40,951 bases of DNA from Gaiellasilicea sp035553355 (GCA_035553355.1 DATMJW010000146.1:1-40951); one strand, 5' to 3'; positions 31,549 through 39,945 are shown, counted from the stretch's first letter. A program made the numbers and translations. The notes: generated by a model not told the origin, from the letters alone.

Positions 31549-32496
31549 TCAGCGCGCGTACACGCCCGCGAGGGCGTCGTCGATCGCCGCGAGGGTGGCC
31601 TCGTCGAGCTCCACGCCGGACGCCGCGGCGTTCGCGTCCACCTGCTCCGGCCGTGACGCGCCGACGATCGCGGACGCGACGTTCGGCTCCCGCAGCACCC
31701 ACGCGAGCGCGAGCTGGGCAAGCATGATGCCGAGCCCGTCGGCGACCGGCCGCAGGCGCTGCACCGCCTCGAGCACGTCGTCGCGCAGGAACCGTCCCAT
31801 GAAGCCGCCCATCTCGTCGGAGGTGGCGCGCGAGCCCTCCGGCGGCGGCTCCCCCGGCCGGTACTTCCCCGTCAGGACGCCCTGCGCGAGGGGCGACCAC
31901 ACGATCTGCGAGATCCCGTTCGCGGCGCTCACGGGGATCACCTCGCGCTCCGGCACGCGATAGAGGAGCGAGTACTGCGGCTGGCTCGAGACGAACTTCT
32001 CGACGCCCGGGAGGTCGAGCGACGCCTGGATCTGCGGCGCCGTCCACTCGCTGAAGCCGAGGTAGCGGGCCTTGCCCTGGCGGACGACCTCGCTCAGCGC
32101 CTCCATCGTCTCCTCGAGCGGCGTGTCGGCGTCGTAGCGGTGGCACTGGTACAGGTCGACGTAGTCGGTGCGGAGCCGCTCGAGCGACGCGTCGACCTGC
32201 TTGAAGACCTGCTCGCGCGAGAGGCCCCGGTCGGTGTCCGACATCGGGAAGTAGAGCTTCGTCGCGAGCACGTAGGACTCGCGCGGCCGCGACGCGAGCA
32301 CCTCGCCGAGGAACGCCTCCGCCACACCGCGGCCGTAGACGTTCGCCGTGTCGATGAAGTTGATGCCGACCTCGAAGGCGCGGTTCACACACGCCTCCGC
32401 CTGCTCCCGTGCGACGCCACCCGAGTAGGTCAGCCACGAGCCGAGGCTGATCTCGGAGACCTCGAGGTCGCTGGAGCCGAGACGGCGGTAGCGCAT
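31549..32496 (-). CDS. Aldo/keto reductase family protein
   Basis: A 315-residue TIM-barrel NADPH-dependent oxidoreductase. It starts MRYRRLGSSDLEVSEISLGSW; the catalytic tetrad is visible in FIDTANVYGRG (Asp and Tyr), LATKLYF (Lys) and YQCHRYD (His). The C-terminal cofactor site includes AIVGASRPEQVDANAAAS. It resembles the Kv-beta/YghZ type (AKR6/AKR12-like). The substrate is unknown. The start ATG lies head-to-head with an alternative ATG of the methyltransferase gene. Palindromic element copy 1 follows its stop directly. Confidence 0.92.
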   Translation of the reverse strand: MRYRRLGSSDLEVSEISLGSWLTYSGGVAREQAEACVNRAFEVGINFIDTANVYGRGVAEAFLGEVLASRPRESYVLATKLYFPMSDTDRGLSREQVFKQVDASLERLRTDYVDLYQCHRYDADTPLEETMEALSEVVRQGKARYLGFSEWTAPQIQASLDLPGVEKFVSSQPQYSLLYRVPEREVIPVSAANGISQIVWSPLAQGVLTGKYRPGEPPPEGSRATSDEMGGFMGRFLRDDVLEAVQRLRPVADGLGIMLAQLALAWVLREPNVASAIVGASRPEQVDANAAASGVELDEATLAAIDDALAGVYAR

Positions 32497-32515
32497 GGCG
32501 CGACACTTCCCCGCA

Positions 32516-33121
32516 ATGGACGTCACCGACACACTCGTGATCGGCGAGCTGACCCTCGAGCTCGTGCACCCGCCGGACGCGGAGGACCTGCTCGACGAGG
32601 AGGCGTTCGAGCAGGAGGAGTTCCTGCCGTACTGGGCGGAGCTGTGGCCGAGCGCCGTCGCGCTCGCGCGTGAGATCGAGCGGAGGGACGTCGAGGGCGC
32701 GAAGGTGGTCGAACTCGGGTGCGGGCTCGCGCTGCCGTCGATCGTCGCAGCCAGGCGTGGCGCCGACGTCGTCGCGACGGATTGGTCCACCGACGCGCTC
32801 GTCTATGCCGGGCGCAACGCGGCTCGGAACGGCGCGCGTATCGAGACCGCGCGCGTGGCATGGTCGGAGCCGGACGAGCTGCTCGCGCGGGCGCCGTTCG
32901 ACCTCGTTCTCGCAGCGGACGTCCTCTACGAGCGGCGGAACGTCGAGCTGCTCGCGCCGCTGCTGCCGCGGCTCGCGTCGGAGGTCCTCGTCGCGGATCC
33001 CGGCCGCCCGGCGCTCCGGTCGTTCCTCGAGAGGGTCGACGCGGAGTGGGAGGTGGAGACGTTTTCGGCGCAGGAGCTGCCCCGTGGGGCTGTGCACCGG
33101 CTCGCCCGGCGCGTACCCTAG
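32516..33121 (+). CDS. Class I SAM-dependent methyltransferase (METTL21/FAM86-like)
   Basis: A 201-residue protein. EFLPYWAELWPSAVALAREI is followed by SAM motif I KVVELGCGLALPSIVAARRG, motif II VVATDWSTDAL, and FDLVLAADVLYERRNVELLAPLLPRL, where the D-V-L-Y after the acidic loop is typical of the lysine methyltransferase family PF10294. The target may be a protein lysine; unproven. The ATG at 32516 was preferred over one at 32495 because the latter overlaps the divergent start. Confidence 0.82.
   Translation: MDVTDTLVIGELTLELVHPPDAEDLLDEEAFEQEEFLPYWAELWPSAVALAREIERRDVEGAKVVELGCGLALPSIVAARRGADVVATDWSTDALVYAGRNAARNGARIETARVAWSEPDELLARAPFDLVLAADVLYERRNVELLAPLLPRLASEVLVADPGRPALRSFLERVDAEWEVETFSAQELPRGAVHRLARRVP
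33114..33119 (+). promoter_or_regulatory. Putative -10 box TACCCT, leaderless start of the UPF0104 gene
   Basis: TACCCT ends 7 nt before the GTG at 33126 and overlaps the end of the methyltransferase gene. Confidence 0.4.
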
Positions 33122-33125
33122 ACGG

Positions 33126-34115
33126 GTGAGGAATCGGATCCCCGGCTGGCTGCGCGACCGGCGCACGATCGTCGCGCTCGAGCTCGTCGTGTTCGCGGTC
33201 TTCCTCGGCGCGCTCGGGTGGGCGGTGCGCGACGTCTGGGGCGACGCCGCGCCGCGCCTACGCCACGCGAACGTCGTCGACCTCGCGATCGCGCTCGCGA
33301 TCGTCGCCGTCTACTACCTCGTCTTCGTCGTCGGCTGGGTGAGGATCCTCGCCGCCTACGGGATCAGGATCCCGTACACCGTCGCGCTGCAGGCGGAGAT
33401 GATCTCGATGCTCGCGAAGTACGTCCCCGGCGGCGTCTGGACGCCGGCGGCACGCGTCGTCGCGCTCCGGAAGTTCGGCGTCAAGGAGACGCCGGTCGTG
33501 CTCGCGACGATCCTGCTCGAGGCCGGCCTCTCGGCTGTCGCCGGCGTTCTCGTCTTCGCCGTCGGGTTCGCCATCGTCGGCGGCGGTGACGCGCCGCTCC
33601 TGCCGCTCGCGGCGTTCTTCGTCGTCGTGTCGTTCCTGCTCCACCCGCGTGTCTTCCGCCCGGTCGCGCGGCGGCTGCTGCGGCCGTTCGGGGCCGAGGA
33701 GGTGGAGGCGCTCCCGACGCGGACGGCAGTCGGCCTCGTGGCGTTCTACGCGCTGACATGGCCGCTCGGCGGCGCGGCGCTCTTCTTCCTCCTGCGCGCG
33801 GTCGGCGGCGACCCCGATCTCGCGTCGATCCCGTTCCTCGGCGGGGCGAGCGCCGTGGGGGCGATCGTCGCCGTCCTCGCCGTCTTCGCGCCGTCCGGCC
33901 TCGGCGTCCGCGAGGCGTCGATGTTCGGCCTCATGCTCGCGGTCGCCGCGGAGGGCGCCGCGCTCGGCGCGACGGTGCTGAACCGCCTCGCGATCACGGT
34001 CGTCGAGGCGGGTCTCCTCGTCGCGGGCGCGCTCTTCCTCCGCGGCCGTGGCGGCGTCGCCGCCGCGGACGCGGAGACGCAGGGCACCGCCGACCTCGTC
34101 CCGCAGAGCCGCTAG
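33126..34115 (+). CDS. UPF0104/lysylphosphatidylglycerol synthetase-type integral membrane protein
   Basis: A 329-residue polytopic membrane protein with about eight hydrophobic segments. EMISMLAKYVPGGVWTPAARVVALRKFGV is the conserved loop seen in the UPF0104/AglD/MprF transmembrane family, followed by FAPSGLGVREASMFGLMLAV near the C-terminus. Members move or modify lipid-linked sugars or lipids; there is no catalytic MprF domain here. It starts with a GTG 5 nt after the methyltransferase stop. The stop interlocks with that of the PPOX-like remnant. Confidence 0.82.
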   Translation: MRNRIPGWLRDRRTIVALELVVFAVFLGALGWAVRDVWGDAAPRLRHANVVDLAIALAIVAVYYLVFVVGWVRILAAYGIRIPYTVALQAEMISMLAKYVPGGVWTPAARVVALRKFGVKETPVVLATILLEAGLSAVAGVLVFAVGFAIVGGGDAPLLPLAAFFVVVSFLLHPRVFRPVARRLLRPFGAEEVEALPTRTAVGLVAFYALTWPLGGAALFFLLRAVGGDPDLASIPFLGGASAVGAIVAVLAVFAPSGLGVREASMFGLMLAVAAEGAALGATVLNRLAITVVEAGLLVAGALFLRGRGGVAAADAETQGTADLVPQSR

Positions 34116-34249
34116 GCCTGCTGCAGGAGCTCGGGCGCGCCGCCCTCCTCGACGGAGATCTGAAGGCTCCCGTCCGCGTTCAGCGTCACGAGGTGCGCGA
34201 GGGAGTCCGACTCGAGCAGCGCGCGCGGCTCGGGCGGGATGGCGGTCAC
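34112..34249 (-). pseudogene. Truncated PPOX/F420-type oxidoreductase remnant
   Basis: A 45-codon frame starting GTG reads TAIPPEPRALLESDSLAHLVTLNADGSLQIS, then EEGGAPELLQQA and a stop. The first 33 residues look like the N-terminus of PPOX-class F420-dependent oxidoreductases (IPPEARALLES.ALAHLVTLNPDGSPQV..VW is the pattern I recall). After that the family would continue for about 100 residues, but here it ends in unrelated sequence. This is best read as a gene fragment left by a deletion. A functional short peptide is possible but less likely. Confidence 0.5.
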
Positions 34250-34320
34250 GCCGCGACCCTACAGGTGTGTCGTCGCCGTCGAAGGGGCACGACGGCGGCA
34301 CCCCGACGGAAAGGACGACC

Positions 34321-34488
34321 ATGACCGACACCTGGGACGAGAACCGCGAAGAGCTGGAGGAGTCCGAGGAGGAGAACCTGCTCGGGCACGACCCGGTGCT
34401 GGGGCCGAGCGACGAGGAGGCCGACGTCCACGGCGACAACCTCACGCGCGTCGACGAGGACCTGCTCGGCGACGACGAGGAGAGCTAG
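34321..34488 (+). CDS. Tiny, very acidic protein
   Basis: A 55-residue protein, almost half Asp and Glu, with no Lys, no Cys and only two Arg: TDTWDENREELEESEEENLLG is its first part and RVDEDLLGDDEES its end. It is likely disordered. AAAGGA lies 6 nt before the ATG, and the reading frame is not shared by a larger gene. It is convergent with yqgE (3-nt gap). It does not end in GGQ or GGE, so it is not a Pup. No family recognised. Confidence 0.55.
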   Translation: MTDTWDENREELEESEEENLLGHDPVLGPSDEEADVHGDNLTRVDEDLLGDDEES

Positions 34489-34491
34489 CGC

Positions 34492-35019
34492 CTAGTTCAG
34501 CGACGGGTCCGGCGGCAGCGTCGCGAGGAGCGCGAGCGCGCCGCCCTGGCGGCGGAGCACGCGGCTCCACAGCCCGTCGGGCTCGTCGCTGAACACGTCG
34601 TCGACGTCGGCGGGCACGACGATCCACGAACCCTCGTCGACCTCCGCCTCGACCTGACCCGCGGTCCAGCCCGCGTACCCGACGAAGACGCGCCCGCGGC
34701 GCGCCGCCACGTCCGCGTCCTGGACGAACCCCACATCGGCCACGACGAGCTCGGAGGCGTCGTCGGGATCCTCGACCTGTGCGAGCGCGAGCAGCGAGTC
34801 CGTCGCAACCGGGCCTCCGACGAAGACGGGCTCGGCTTCCCCTGCGAGCGACGTCAGCTCGGGGACGGCCTCCGCGACCCGCGTCTCCGAGGGGCGGTTC
34901 AGGACGACGCCCATCGCGCCGGCCTCGCCGTGCTCGGCGACGAGCACGACGGTGCGATGGAAGTTCGGGTCGAGCAGCGACGGCGACGCGACGAGCAGCT
35001 GACCCTTGAGGTTCTCCAC
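34492..35019 (-). CDS. YqgE/AlgH family protein
   Basis: A 175-residue protein from the GTG at 35019: NLKGQLLVASPSLLDPNFHRTVVLVAEHGEAGAMGVVLNRPSE (over residues 3-45), PVFVGGPVATDSLLAL, and VFVGYAGWTAGQVEAEVDEGSWIVVPA. All are conserved YqgE/AlgH blocks. The family is widespread but its role is unclear; AlgH was first noted in alginate regulation. A TTG at 35052 with a GAGG upstream is an alternative start. Confidence 0.9.
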   Translation of the reverse strand: MENLKGQLLVASPSLLDPNFHRTVVLVAEHGEAGAMGVVLNRPSETRVAEAVPELTSLAGEAEPVFVGGPVATDSLLALAQVEDPDDASELVVADVGFVQDADVAARRGRVFVGYAGWTAGQVEAEVDEGSWIVVPADVDDVFSDEPDGLWSRVLRRQGGALALLATLPPDPSLN

Positions 35020-35071
35020 GGTTCGGAGGTCGCCCGAACGCGGCCGCAGCAAACGACCTCGGTGGCGGCGG

Positions 35072-37408
35072 TCAGCTCGCCTCGAGGACGCGCCGCACGG
35101 TGTCGGTCAGCGTCGCGAACGTGAACGGCTTCTCGAGCAGCTCGGTCCCCGGCTGCAGCGCCCCGTTCTCGAGCAGCGTCGCGTCGGCGTACCCCGACAT
35201 GTAGATCACCTTCAGGCCGGGCGCGTGCTCGCGGAGCCGGTCCGCGACCTCGCGGCCGCCGAGCCGCGGCATCACGAGGTCAGTCAGGAGGAGGTCGGCC
35301 GGGCGCGTACGCCCCACCACGAGTGCCTCCTCGCCGTCGGACGCCTCGAGCACCTCGTAGCCGGCGGTTTCGAGCACCTGCCTGACGAGCCGCCGCACCA
35401 CCTCCTCGTCCTCGACGAGCAGCACCGTCCGCGTCTCCGACCCCGCGGTCGCGACGGCGCGTGCAGGCTCCTCGGCCGGGGAGGCCTCCGGCTCCGGGCC
35501 GGCCACGGGCGCGCGGTCGCTGTCGCGCGGGAGGTAGATCGTGAACGAGGTGCCCTCGCCGGGCTCGCTCTCGACGGCGACGTAGCCGCCGCTCTGCTTC
35601 ACGATCCCGTAGACGGTCGCGAGGCCGAGCCCGGTGCCCTTGCCCGTCTCCTTCGTCGTGAAGAACGGCTCGAAGATCTGCTCGAGCGTCGCCTCGTCGA
35701 TGCCGTGGCCGCTGTCGCGCACCGTCATCGTCACGTACCGCCCCGGCTCGATCGCCGGGTCGCCGGCGGCGACGTCCGCGTTCGCCGTCTCGATCACGAG
35801 GCTGCCGCCGCCGGGCATCGCGTCGCGGGCGTTCACGACGAGGTTCATCAGCACCTGCTGGAGCTGTCCGGGGTCCGCCTCGATCGGCGCGAGCGCGGGG
35901 TCGAGGCGCGTCGTCAGCGCCACGTCCTCGCCGATCAGCGGCCGCAGCATCGACTCGAGCTCGACGACGATCGCGTTCAGGTTGAGGAGCTCGGGCTGCA
36001 GCACCTGCTTGCGGCTGAACGCGAGCAGCTGCCGCGTGAGGAGCGTCGCGCGCTCCGTCGCCTTCCGGATCTCGTCGAGGTCGGACGCGAGCTCGGCGTC
36101 GCCGCCCGCGCGATCGCGCGCGAAGGCCGTGTAGCCCGCGATCGCCGTCAGCATGTTGTTGAAGTCGTGCGCGACGCCGCCTGCGAGGCGGCCGATCGCC
36201 TCGAGCTTCTGCGCCTGCCGCAGCCGCTCCTCGAGTTCGCGCTGCTCCGTTACGTCCTCGATCATCGCGATCACGAACTCGGGCTGCGCGTCCGCGTTCC
36301 GGACGAGCGACACGGCGACCCGGCCGAAGACGAGGTCGCCGGCGAGCGTGACGAGACGCTGCTCGACGCGGTACTGGTCGAGCTCGCCCCGCGCGAGCGC
36401 GGCGAACTCGGCCGCAGGCTCCTGGTCGGGGTGCAGGAGCTTGCGGTAGTCGGTCCCGACGAGGTCGTCGCCGAAGAGCTCGAGCGCCGAGCGGTTCGCC
36501 GACACGATCCGCCGGTCGAGCCCGATGAGGAGCGTCGCCGTCGCGGCCGACTCGAACATCGCGCGAAAGCGCTCCTCGCTCTCGCGGAGCTTCGCGACGG
36601 TCGAGAACGAGAGGTGCGCGAGCGCGAGCGGCGCGACGAGGGTCGGCACGAGCCACGGGTTCTCGCGCCAGAAGTACGCCAGGGCGATGCCGGCGCCGCC
36701 GAGCGCGAGCACCGTCGCGAGGGTGCTCGGCGCGAAGAGGCCCGATTCGCGCAGCGAGTGCCCGCGCGCCAAGCGGAGCATCGTCGCGAGCACGACGTGG
36801 TTGACGAGGACGAACACCACCGCGGCGGCGGCGCCGGCGAGCGCGAAGCGGAGGTCGCCATGCCCTCCGATCGCTTCGGCCGCAGCCCACGCCGCGACAC
36901 CGGCGAGCGCGTACACGGCGATGTTGAAGAGCTGGATGTACCACGTCACTCGCTGCCGGAGCCACTCCGGCACGTGGAGCCCGAACGCCATCAACCCGAC
37001 GAGCGCGGGAGGGAGGAGGAGCGCGCCCGCGACGACGAACGCGACCGCCACGTTGCGGCCGCTGTTCCTGCCGACGCTGACGGACACCAGTTTCGCCAGG
37101 GCGGCGACACCGGTGAGGATCGCGAACGCGCTCCACATCGAGTCGCGCGCAGGCAACCCGCCGACGAGCGACGCCGCGAGCGCGAGCGCGACGATCGCGC
37201 CCAGATACGCCCGCGCAGGCGGCGGCAGGCCGCCGGGACGGCGCGACTGCCACCCGCGCGGGAGCGCGTCGGCGGCGGGCGTGACGCCCGGGTGGATGGC
37301 AGGGGGAGCTGTCACGGCGGCAGACACGGCGGCGTTTACGCCGGAATCGGCCATCGCCGTCGCAGGATCAGCGTAGTCGGGATCCCCTGTTCCGCGTCCC
37401 TCGCTCAC
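35072..37408 (-). CDS. Membrane-bound PAS hybrid histidine kinase with C-terminal receiver
   Basis: A 778-residue protein. Residues about 65-265 form some seven transmembrane segments (MASE-like sensor). A PAS domain follows (about 280-390: RFRAMFESAATATLLIGLDRR). The dimerisation/phosphotransfer helix GRLAGGVAHDFNNMLTAIAGY carries H414. The HATPase domain has NLVVNARDAMPGGG, VRDSGHGID and EPFFTTKETGKGTGLGL. A receiver domain ends the protein: VLLVEDEEVVRRL, phospho-acceptor D710 in LLLTDLVMP, and K760 in LLEKPF. The H-box HDFNN class often acts with a receiver in cis. No separate response regulator is adjacent. The start GTG lacks a clear Shine-Dalgarno; an ATG 18 codons on is possible. Confidence 0.92.
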   Translation of the reverse strand: MSEGRGTGDPDYADPATAMADSGVNAAVSAAVTAPPAIHPGVTPAADALPRGWQSRRPGGLPPPARAYLGAIVALALAASLVGGLPARDSMWSAFAILTGVAALAKLVSVSVGRNSGRNVAVAFVVAGALLLPPALVGLMAFGLHVPEWLRQRVTWYIQLFNIAVYALAGVAAWAAAEAIGGHGDLRFALAGAAAAVVFVLVNHVVLATMLRLARGHSLRESGLFAPSTLATVLALGGAGIALAYFWRENPWLVPTLVAPLALAHLSFSTVAKLRESEERFRAMFESAATATLLIGLDRRIVSANRSALELFGDDLVGTDYRKLLHPDQEPAAEFAALARGELDQYRVEQRLVTLAGDLVFGRVAVSLVRNADAQPEFVIAMIEDVTEQRELEERLRQAQKLEAIGRLAGGVAHDFNNMLTAIAGYTAFARDRAGGDAELASDLDEIRKATERATLLTRQLLAFSRKQVLQPELLNLNAIVVELESMLRPLIGEDVALTTRLDPALAPIEADPGQLQQVLMNLVVNARDAMPGGGSLVIETANADVAAGDPAIEPGRYVTMTVRDSGHGIDEATLEQIFEPFFTTKETGKGTGLGLATVYGIVKQSGGYVAVESEPGEGTSFTIYLPRDSDRAPVAGPEPEASPAEEPARAVATAGSETRTVLLVEDEEVVRRLVRQVLETAGYEVLEASDGEEALVVGRTRPADLLLTDLVMPRLGGREVADRLREHAPGLKVIYMSGYADATLLENGALQPGTELLEKPFTFATLTDTVRRVLEAS

Positions 37409-37454
37409 CCGGTCGAGGGAGGCGGGTGCCGGCCGGCGCCCGCCTCCCTCGGCG

Positions 37455-39086
37455 TCACGACGTCCAGCTCGAGCTCGTCCACGAGGACGACGTCCAGCTG
37501 GAGCTCGTCCAGCTCGAGCTCGTCCAGGACGAGGACGTCCAGCTGGAGCTCGTCCAGGAGGACGACGTCCACGAGGAGCTCGTCCAGGAAGACGACGTCC
37601 AGGAAGACGACGTCCAGGACGATGATGTCCACGACGACGACGTCCAGGAGGAGGACGTCCACGAGGAGGACGTCCACGAGGAGTTCGTCGCGACGTGGGC
37701 GTTCCAGGCGTCGGCGTCGAAGGTCGGCACGCCGTCGGCGTTCGGGGCCACGAACGCGTAGAGGTTCTCGTTCGGGTTCGGCGGCGCCGCGACGGCCGCC
37801 GCGGCGCCCGCGTCGATCTCGCCGACGCCGACGGAGAGAGGGGCGGCGTTCGGCAGGTGCCGCGCGGTCAGCATCAACGCGCCCTTCACCTGGTCGGGCG
37901 TCCACTGGGGGTGCAGCGCCAGCAGCCGTGCGGCGGTGCCTGCGACGATCGGAGCGGCGAACGAGGTCCCGGACATCCACATGTACCCGGGCGCCACGAC
38001 GCGGTCCGGCAACGCCGTCGGCAGCGTCGAGCCGGGTGGGACCGGGCCGGTCAGGTAGCGACCGGGCGCGCCGAGCTCCGGCTTCGCGAAGCCCTCGGCG
38101 GTCGCGCCGTAGGACGTCCACGGTGCGTTCGCGTCGTCGGCGGCGGTCGCCGTGCCGGCGGTGTCGACCGCGCCGACCGAGATCACGAACGGGTCGCTCG
38201 CGGGGGCGTACAGCATCCGCTGCGGGCCGTCGTTCCCAGCGGCGGCGACGACGACGGTGCCCGTGAGCCACAGCCGCCGCACGGCGATCGCGAGCGGGTC
38301 TGCGAAGGCGTAGCCGGGGTCGGCGGCGCGCAGCGAGAAGTTCGCGACGCGGATCCCGTACCGCTCGCGGTTCGCGTAGATCCAGTCGGCCGCCGCGATG
38401 ACGTCGCTCGTGAACGCGTGCCCGTTCGCGTCGACGACGTCGAGCGAGACGAGCGGAGCGGTCGGCGCCGCGCCACCGTGGGTGGACGCGCCGGCCGCGA
38501 GCCCGGCGACGAGCGTCCCGTGCCCGTTGTCGTCGCCGTGGGAGTCGCCGTCGCCGGTCGTGAGGTCGACGGCCGCGGCGACGCGGCCGGCGAAGTCGGC
38601 GCGCTCGCTGTCGATGCCGGAGTCGACGATCGCGATCGCGGGGACGCCCCCGCTCGGCTGCGGAACACCCGCGAGGTCGATCGTCGCCGGCCACACGTCA
38701 CCCGCTGCGGCCGGCCGGACGGGGCGGTCGCCGGTGATCGAGACGACGCGCGGGTGCTTCGCGAGCGCGACGAGCTGTGCGCCCGTGACCTCGCCGGCCA
38801 CCCCGTCGAAGAGCGAGTACTGCCGCGCGACCTTCGCGAGCGACGAGCCCAGCTCCTCGCGGAGCCGCTTCTGCGCCTTCGACTTGCGGTCGCTGCCGAC
38901 GACGACGACGCGGAAGGTCGCGGCCGGGTGCGCCTGCGCCGCCTCGAGCAGCGGGCTCGGCACGAACGCCCCTGCGGCGGCGCGCTCCGGCGACGTCGCG
39001 AGCGTCCAGAAGCCGAGCGCCACCAGCACGCTCAGCACGATCTTCACGCGCCGCGAAGGCCGCGGCGCAGCCACGTTGCCGTTCAT
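37455..39086 (-). CDS. Secreted S8 (subtilisin-like) serine protease with C-terminal SWTSS repeats
   Basis: A 543-residue protein. The signal segment is RRVKIVLSVLVALGFWTLATSP. An inhibitor-I9-like propeptide follows (about 45-125). The catalytic triad is D155 (AIVDSGID), H189 (DDNGHGTLVAG) and S375 (MSGTSFAAPIVAG), with oxyanion N285 in AAAGNDG. The catalytic domain ends near residue 450. The last 75 residues are a pure Ser/Thr/Trp tail of 15 WTSSS-type pentapeptides running to the stop. The tail may bind wall or carbohydrate or act as a spacer; this is inference. GGGAG lies just upstream of the ATG. It is downstream of trpA on the same strand with a 148-bp gap. Confidence 0.93.
   Translation of the reverse strand: MNGNVAAPRPSRRVKIVLSVLVALGFWTLATSPERAAAGAFVPSPLLEAAQAHPAATFRVVVVGSDRKSKAQKRLREELGSSLAKVARQYSLFDGVAGEVTGAQLVALAKHPRVVSITGDRPVRPAAAGDVWPATIDLAGVPQPSGGVPAIAIVDSGIDSERADFAGRVAAAVDLTTGDGDSHGDDNGHGTLVAGLAAGASTHGGAAPTAPLVSLDVVDANGHAFTSDVIAAADWIYANRERYGIRVANFSLRAADPGYAFADPLAIAVRRLWLTGTVVVAAAGNDGPQRMLYAPASDPFVISVGAVDTAGTATAADDANAPWTSYGATAEGFAKPELGAPGRYLTGPVPPGSTLPTALPDRVVAPGYMWMSGTSFAAPIVAGTAARLLALHPQWTPDQVKGALMLTARHLPNAAPLSVGVGEIDAGAAAAVAAPPNPNENLYAFVAPNADGVPTFDADAWNAHVATNSSWTSSSWTSSSWTSSSWTSSSWTSSSWTSSSWTSSSWTSSSWTSSSWTSSSWTSSSWTSSSWTSSSWTSSSWTS
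37458..37682. repeat. 15-nt tandem repeat encoding 15 WT units of the protease tail
   Basis: Fifteen in-phase 15-nt units, read on the minus strand as Ser-Ser-Trp-Thr-Ser. Trp and Thr codons are nearly fixed (TGG, ACG), while serines switch among TCC, TCG, TCT, TCA and AGC. Changes between TCN and AGC need two substitutions, so the amino-acid pattern looks selected while the DNA has drifted. Confidence 0.9.
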
Positions 39087-39136
39087 CCCACTCCCTCGGT
39101 CGGTGCCGCAGGCCCCCGCCCGCGTACAGGGCCACC

Positions 39137-39155
39137 CTCGCGCGCGCAGCGCGAG
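39137..39155. other. Small hairpin in the trpA-protease gap
   Basis: CTCGCGC/GCGCGAG with a 5-nt loop lies in the 148-bp gap between trpA and the protease gene. No T-run. It may be part of the protease leader. Confidence 0.35.
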
Positions 39156-39234
39156 CCCCCAATCCCCGATTCCGCGCGTTCCTGCTTACCGGTTCGGCGC
39201 GATCTTCATCCCCGATCCGGCGTAGGCCCGACGG

Positions 39235-39945
39235 TTACGCGTCGAGCGCGCCGCGGAGGGAGGCGACGTAGTCGCGGAGCGCGCCCGCGCCGCCCTCGGC
39301 GGCCTCGAGCGCTCGCGATCCGACGACGATGCCGTCGGTTCGCTCCGCGGCGGCACGAGCCTGCTCCGGCGTCGAAATGCCGAACCCCGCGTAGAGTGGG
39401 ACATCCGGTGCGACCGCACGCGCACGTTCGGCGAGGCCGTCCAGCTCCCGCAAGAGCTCGCTGCGCGCGCCCGTCGTGCCCGTGAGGGTGACGAGGTAGA
39501 GCCAGCCGTCGGTCGTCGCCGCGGCGAGGCGGACGCGCTCGTCCGTCGACGTGGGGGCGACGAGCTGGACGCGCCGGAGCTCCGCGCGCTCGTCGGCGGG
39601 CAGGTCGGCGACGATCAGCGACGTCGCGCCCGCGGTTCGCGCGTCGGCCGCGAAGCGTTCCCAGCCGTACGCCTCCAGGAGCGACGAGTACGTCATCGGG
39701 ATCAGCGGGACGTCGACGCGGCTGCGGACGGCGGCGAGGCATTCGAGGCATGCCGCGGTGCGCATCCCCTCCGCCAGCGCGCGCTCGGCGGCGCGCCGGA
39801 TGACGGGCCCGTCGGCGAGTGGATCGGAAAACGGGAAGCCGAGCTCGACGATGTCCGCGCCGCCCTCGACGGCCGCCTCCGCGAGCTCCGGTGTGCCCCG
39901 CCCCGCCATCAGGTAGACCACGAGGACTTTGTGTTGTTTCAACAC
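39235..39945 (-). CDS. trpA: Tryptophan synthase alpha subunit, with disturbed N-terminus
   Basis: About 236 residues from a GTG inside palindromic element copy 2. The barrel core is intact: VVYLMAGRGTPELAEAAVEGGADIVELGFPFSDPLADGPVI (over residues 9-49) contains the catalytic Glu (VELG) and Asp (DPLAD), then LIPMTYSSLLEAYG, SLIVADLPADERAEL, LYLVTLTGTTGAR and YAGFGISTPEQA. TrpA cleaves indole-3-glycerol phosphate and channels indole to TrpB. The usual 15-20 residue leader helix before the first strand is missing in this frame; GTG 39921 and ATG 39909 are later alternatives that cut further. No Shine-Dalgarno precedes any of these. Confidence 0.85.
   Translation of the reverse strand: MLKQHKVLVVYLMAGRGTPELAEAAVEGGADIVELGFPFSDPLADGPVIRRAAERALAEGMRTAACLECLAAVRSRVDVPLIPMTYSSLLEAYGWERFAADARTAGATSLIVADLPADERAELRRVQLVAPTSTDERVRLAAATTDGWLYLVTLTGTTGARSELLRELDGLAERARAVAPDVPLYAGFGISTPEQARAAAERTDGIVVGSRALEAAEGGAGALRDYVASLRGALDA

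Noticed and set aside
37458..37682. Possible CRISPR array
   Set aside because: Contiguous 15-nt coding repeat without spacers.
37426..37761. Plus-strand frame with repeated acidic DVQLELV-like units
   Set aside because: It is the complement of the SWTSS-coding tandem repeat, whose minus-strand frame joins a full protease.
35006..38266. 1086-codon plus-strand frame opposite the hybrid kinase and the protease
   Set aside because: Antisense shadow; low-complexity Arg/Glu content, and the kinase and protease motifs are unambiguous on the other strand.
39087..39234. Possible c-di-AMP (ydaO-type) riboswitch before the secreted protease
   Set aside because: The minus strand contains a CCGGTAAGCAGGAACG-like stretch recalling the motif, but the conserved 3' block (CCGAACCCGTCAGCTAA-like) is absent.
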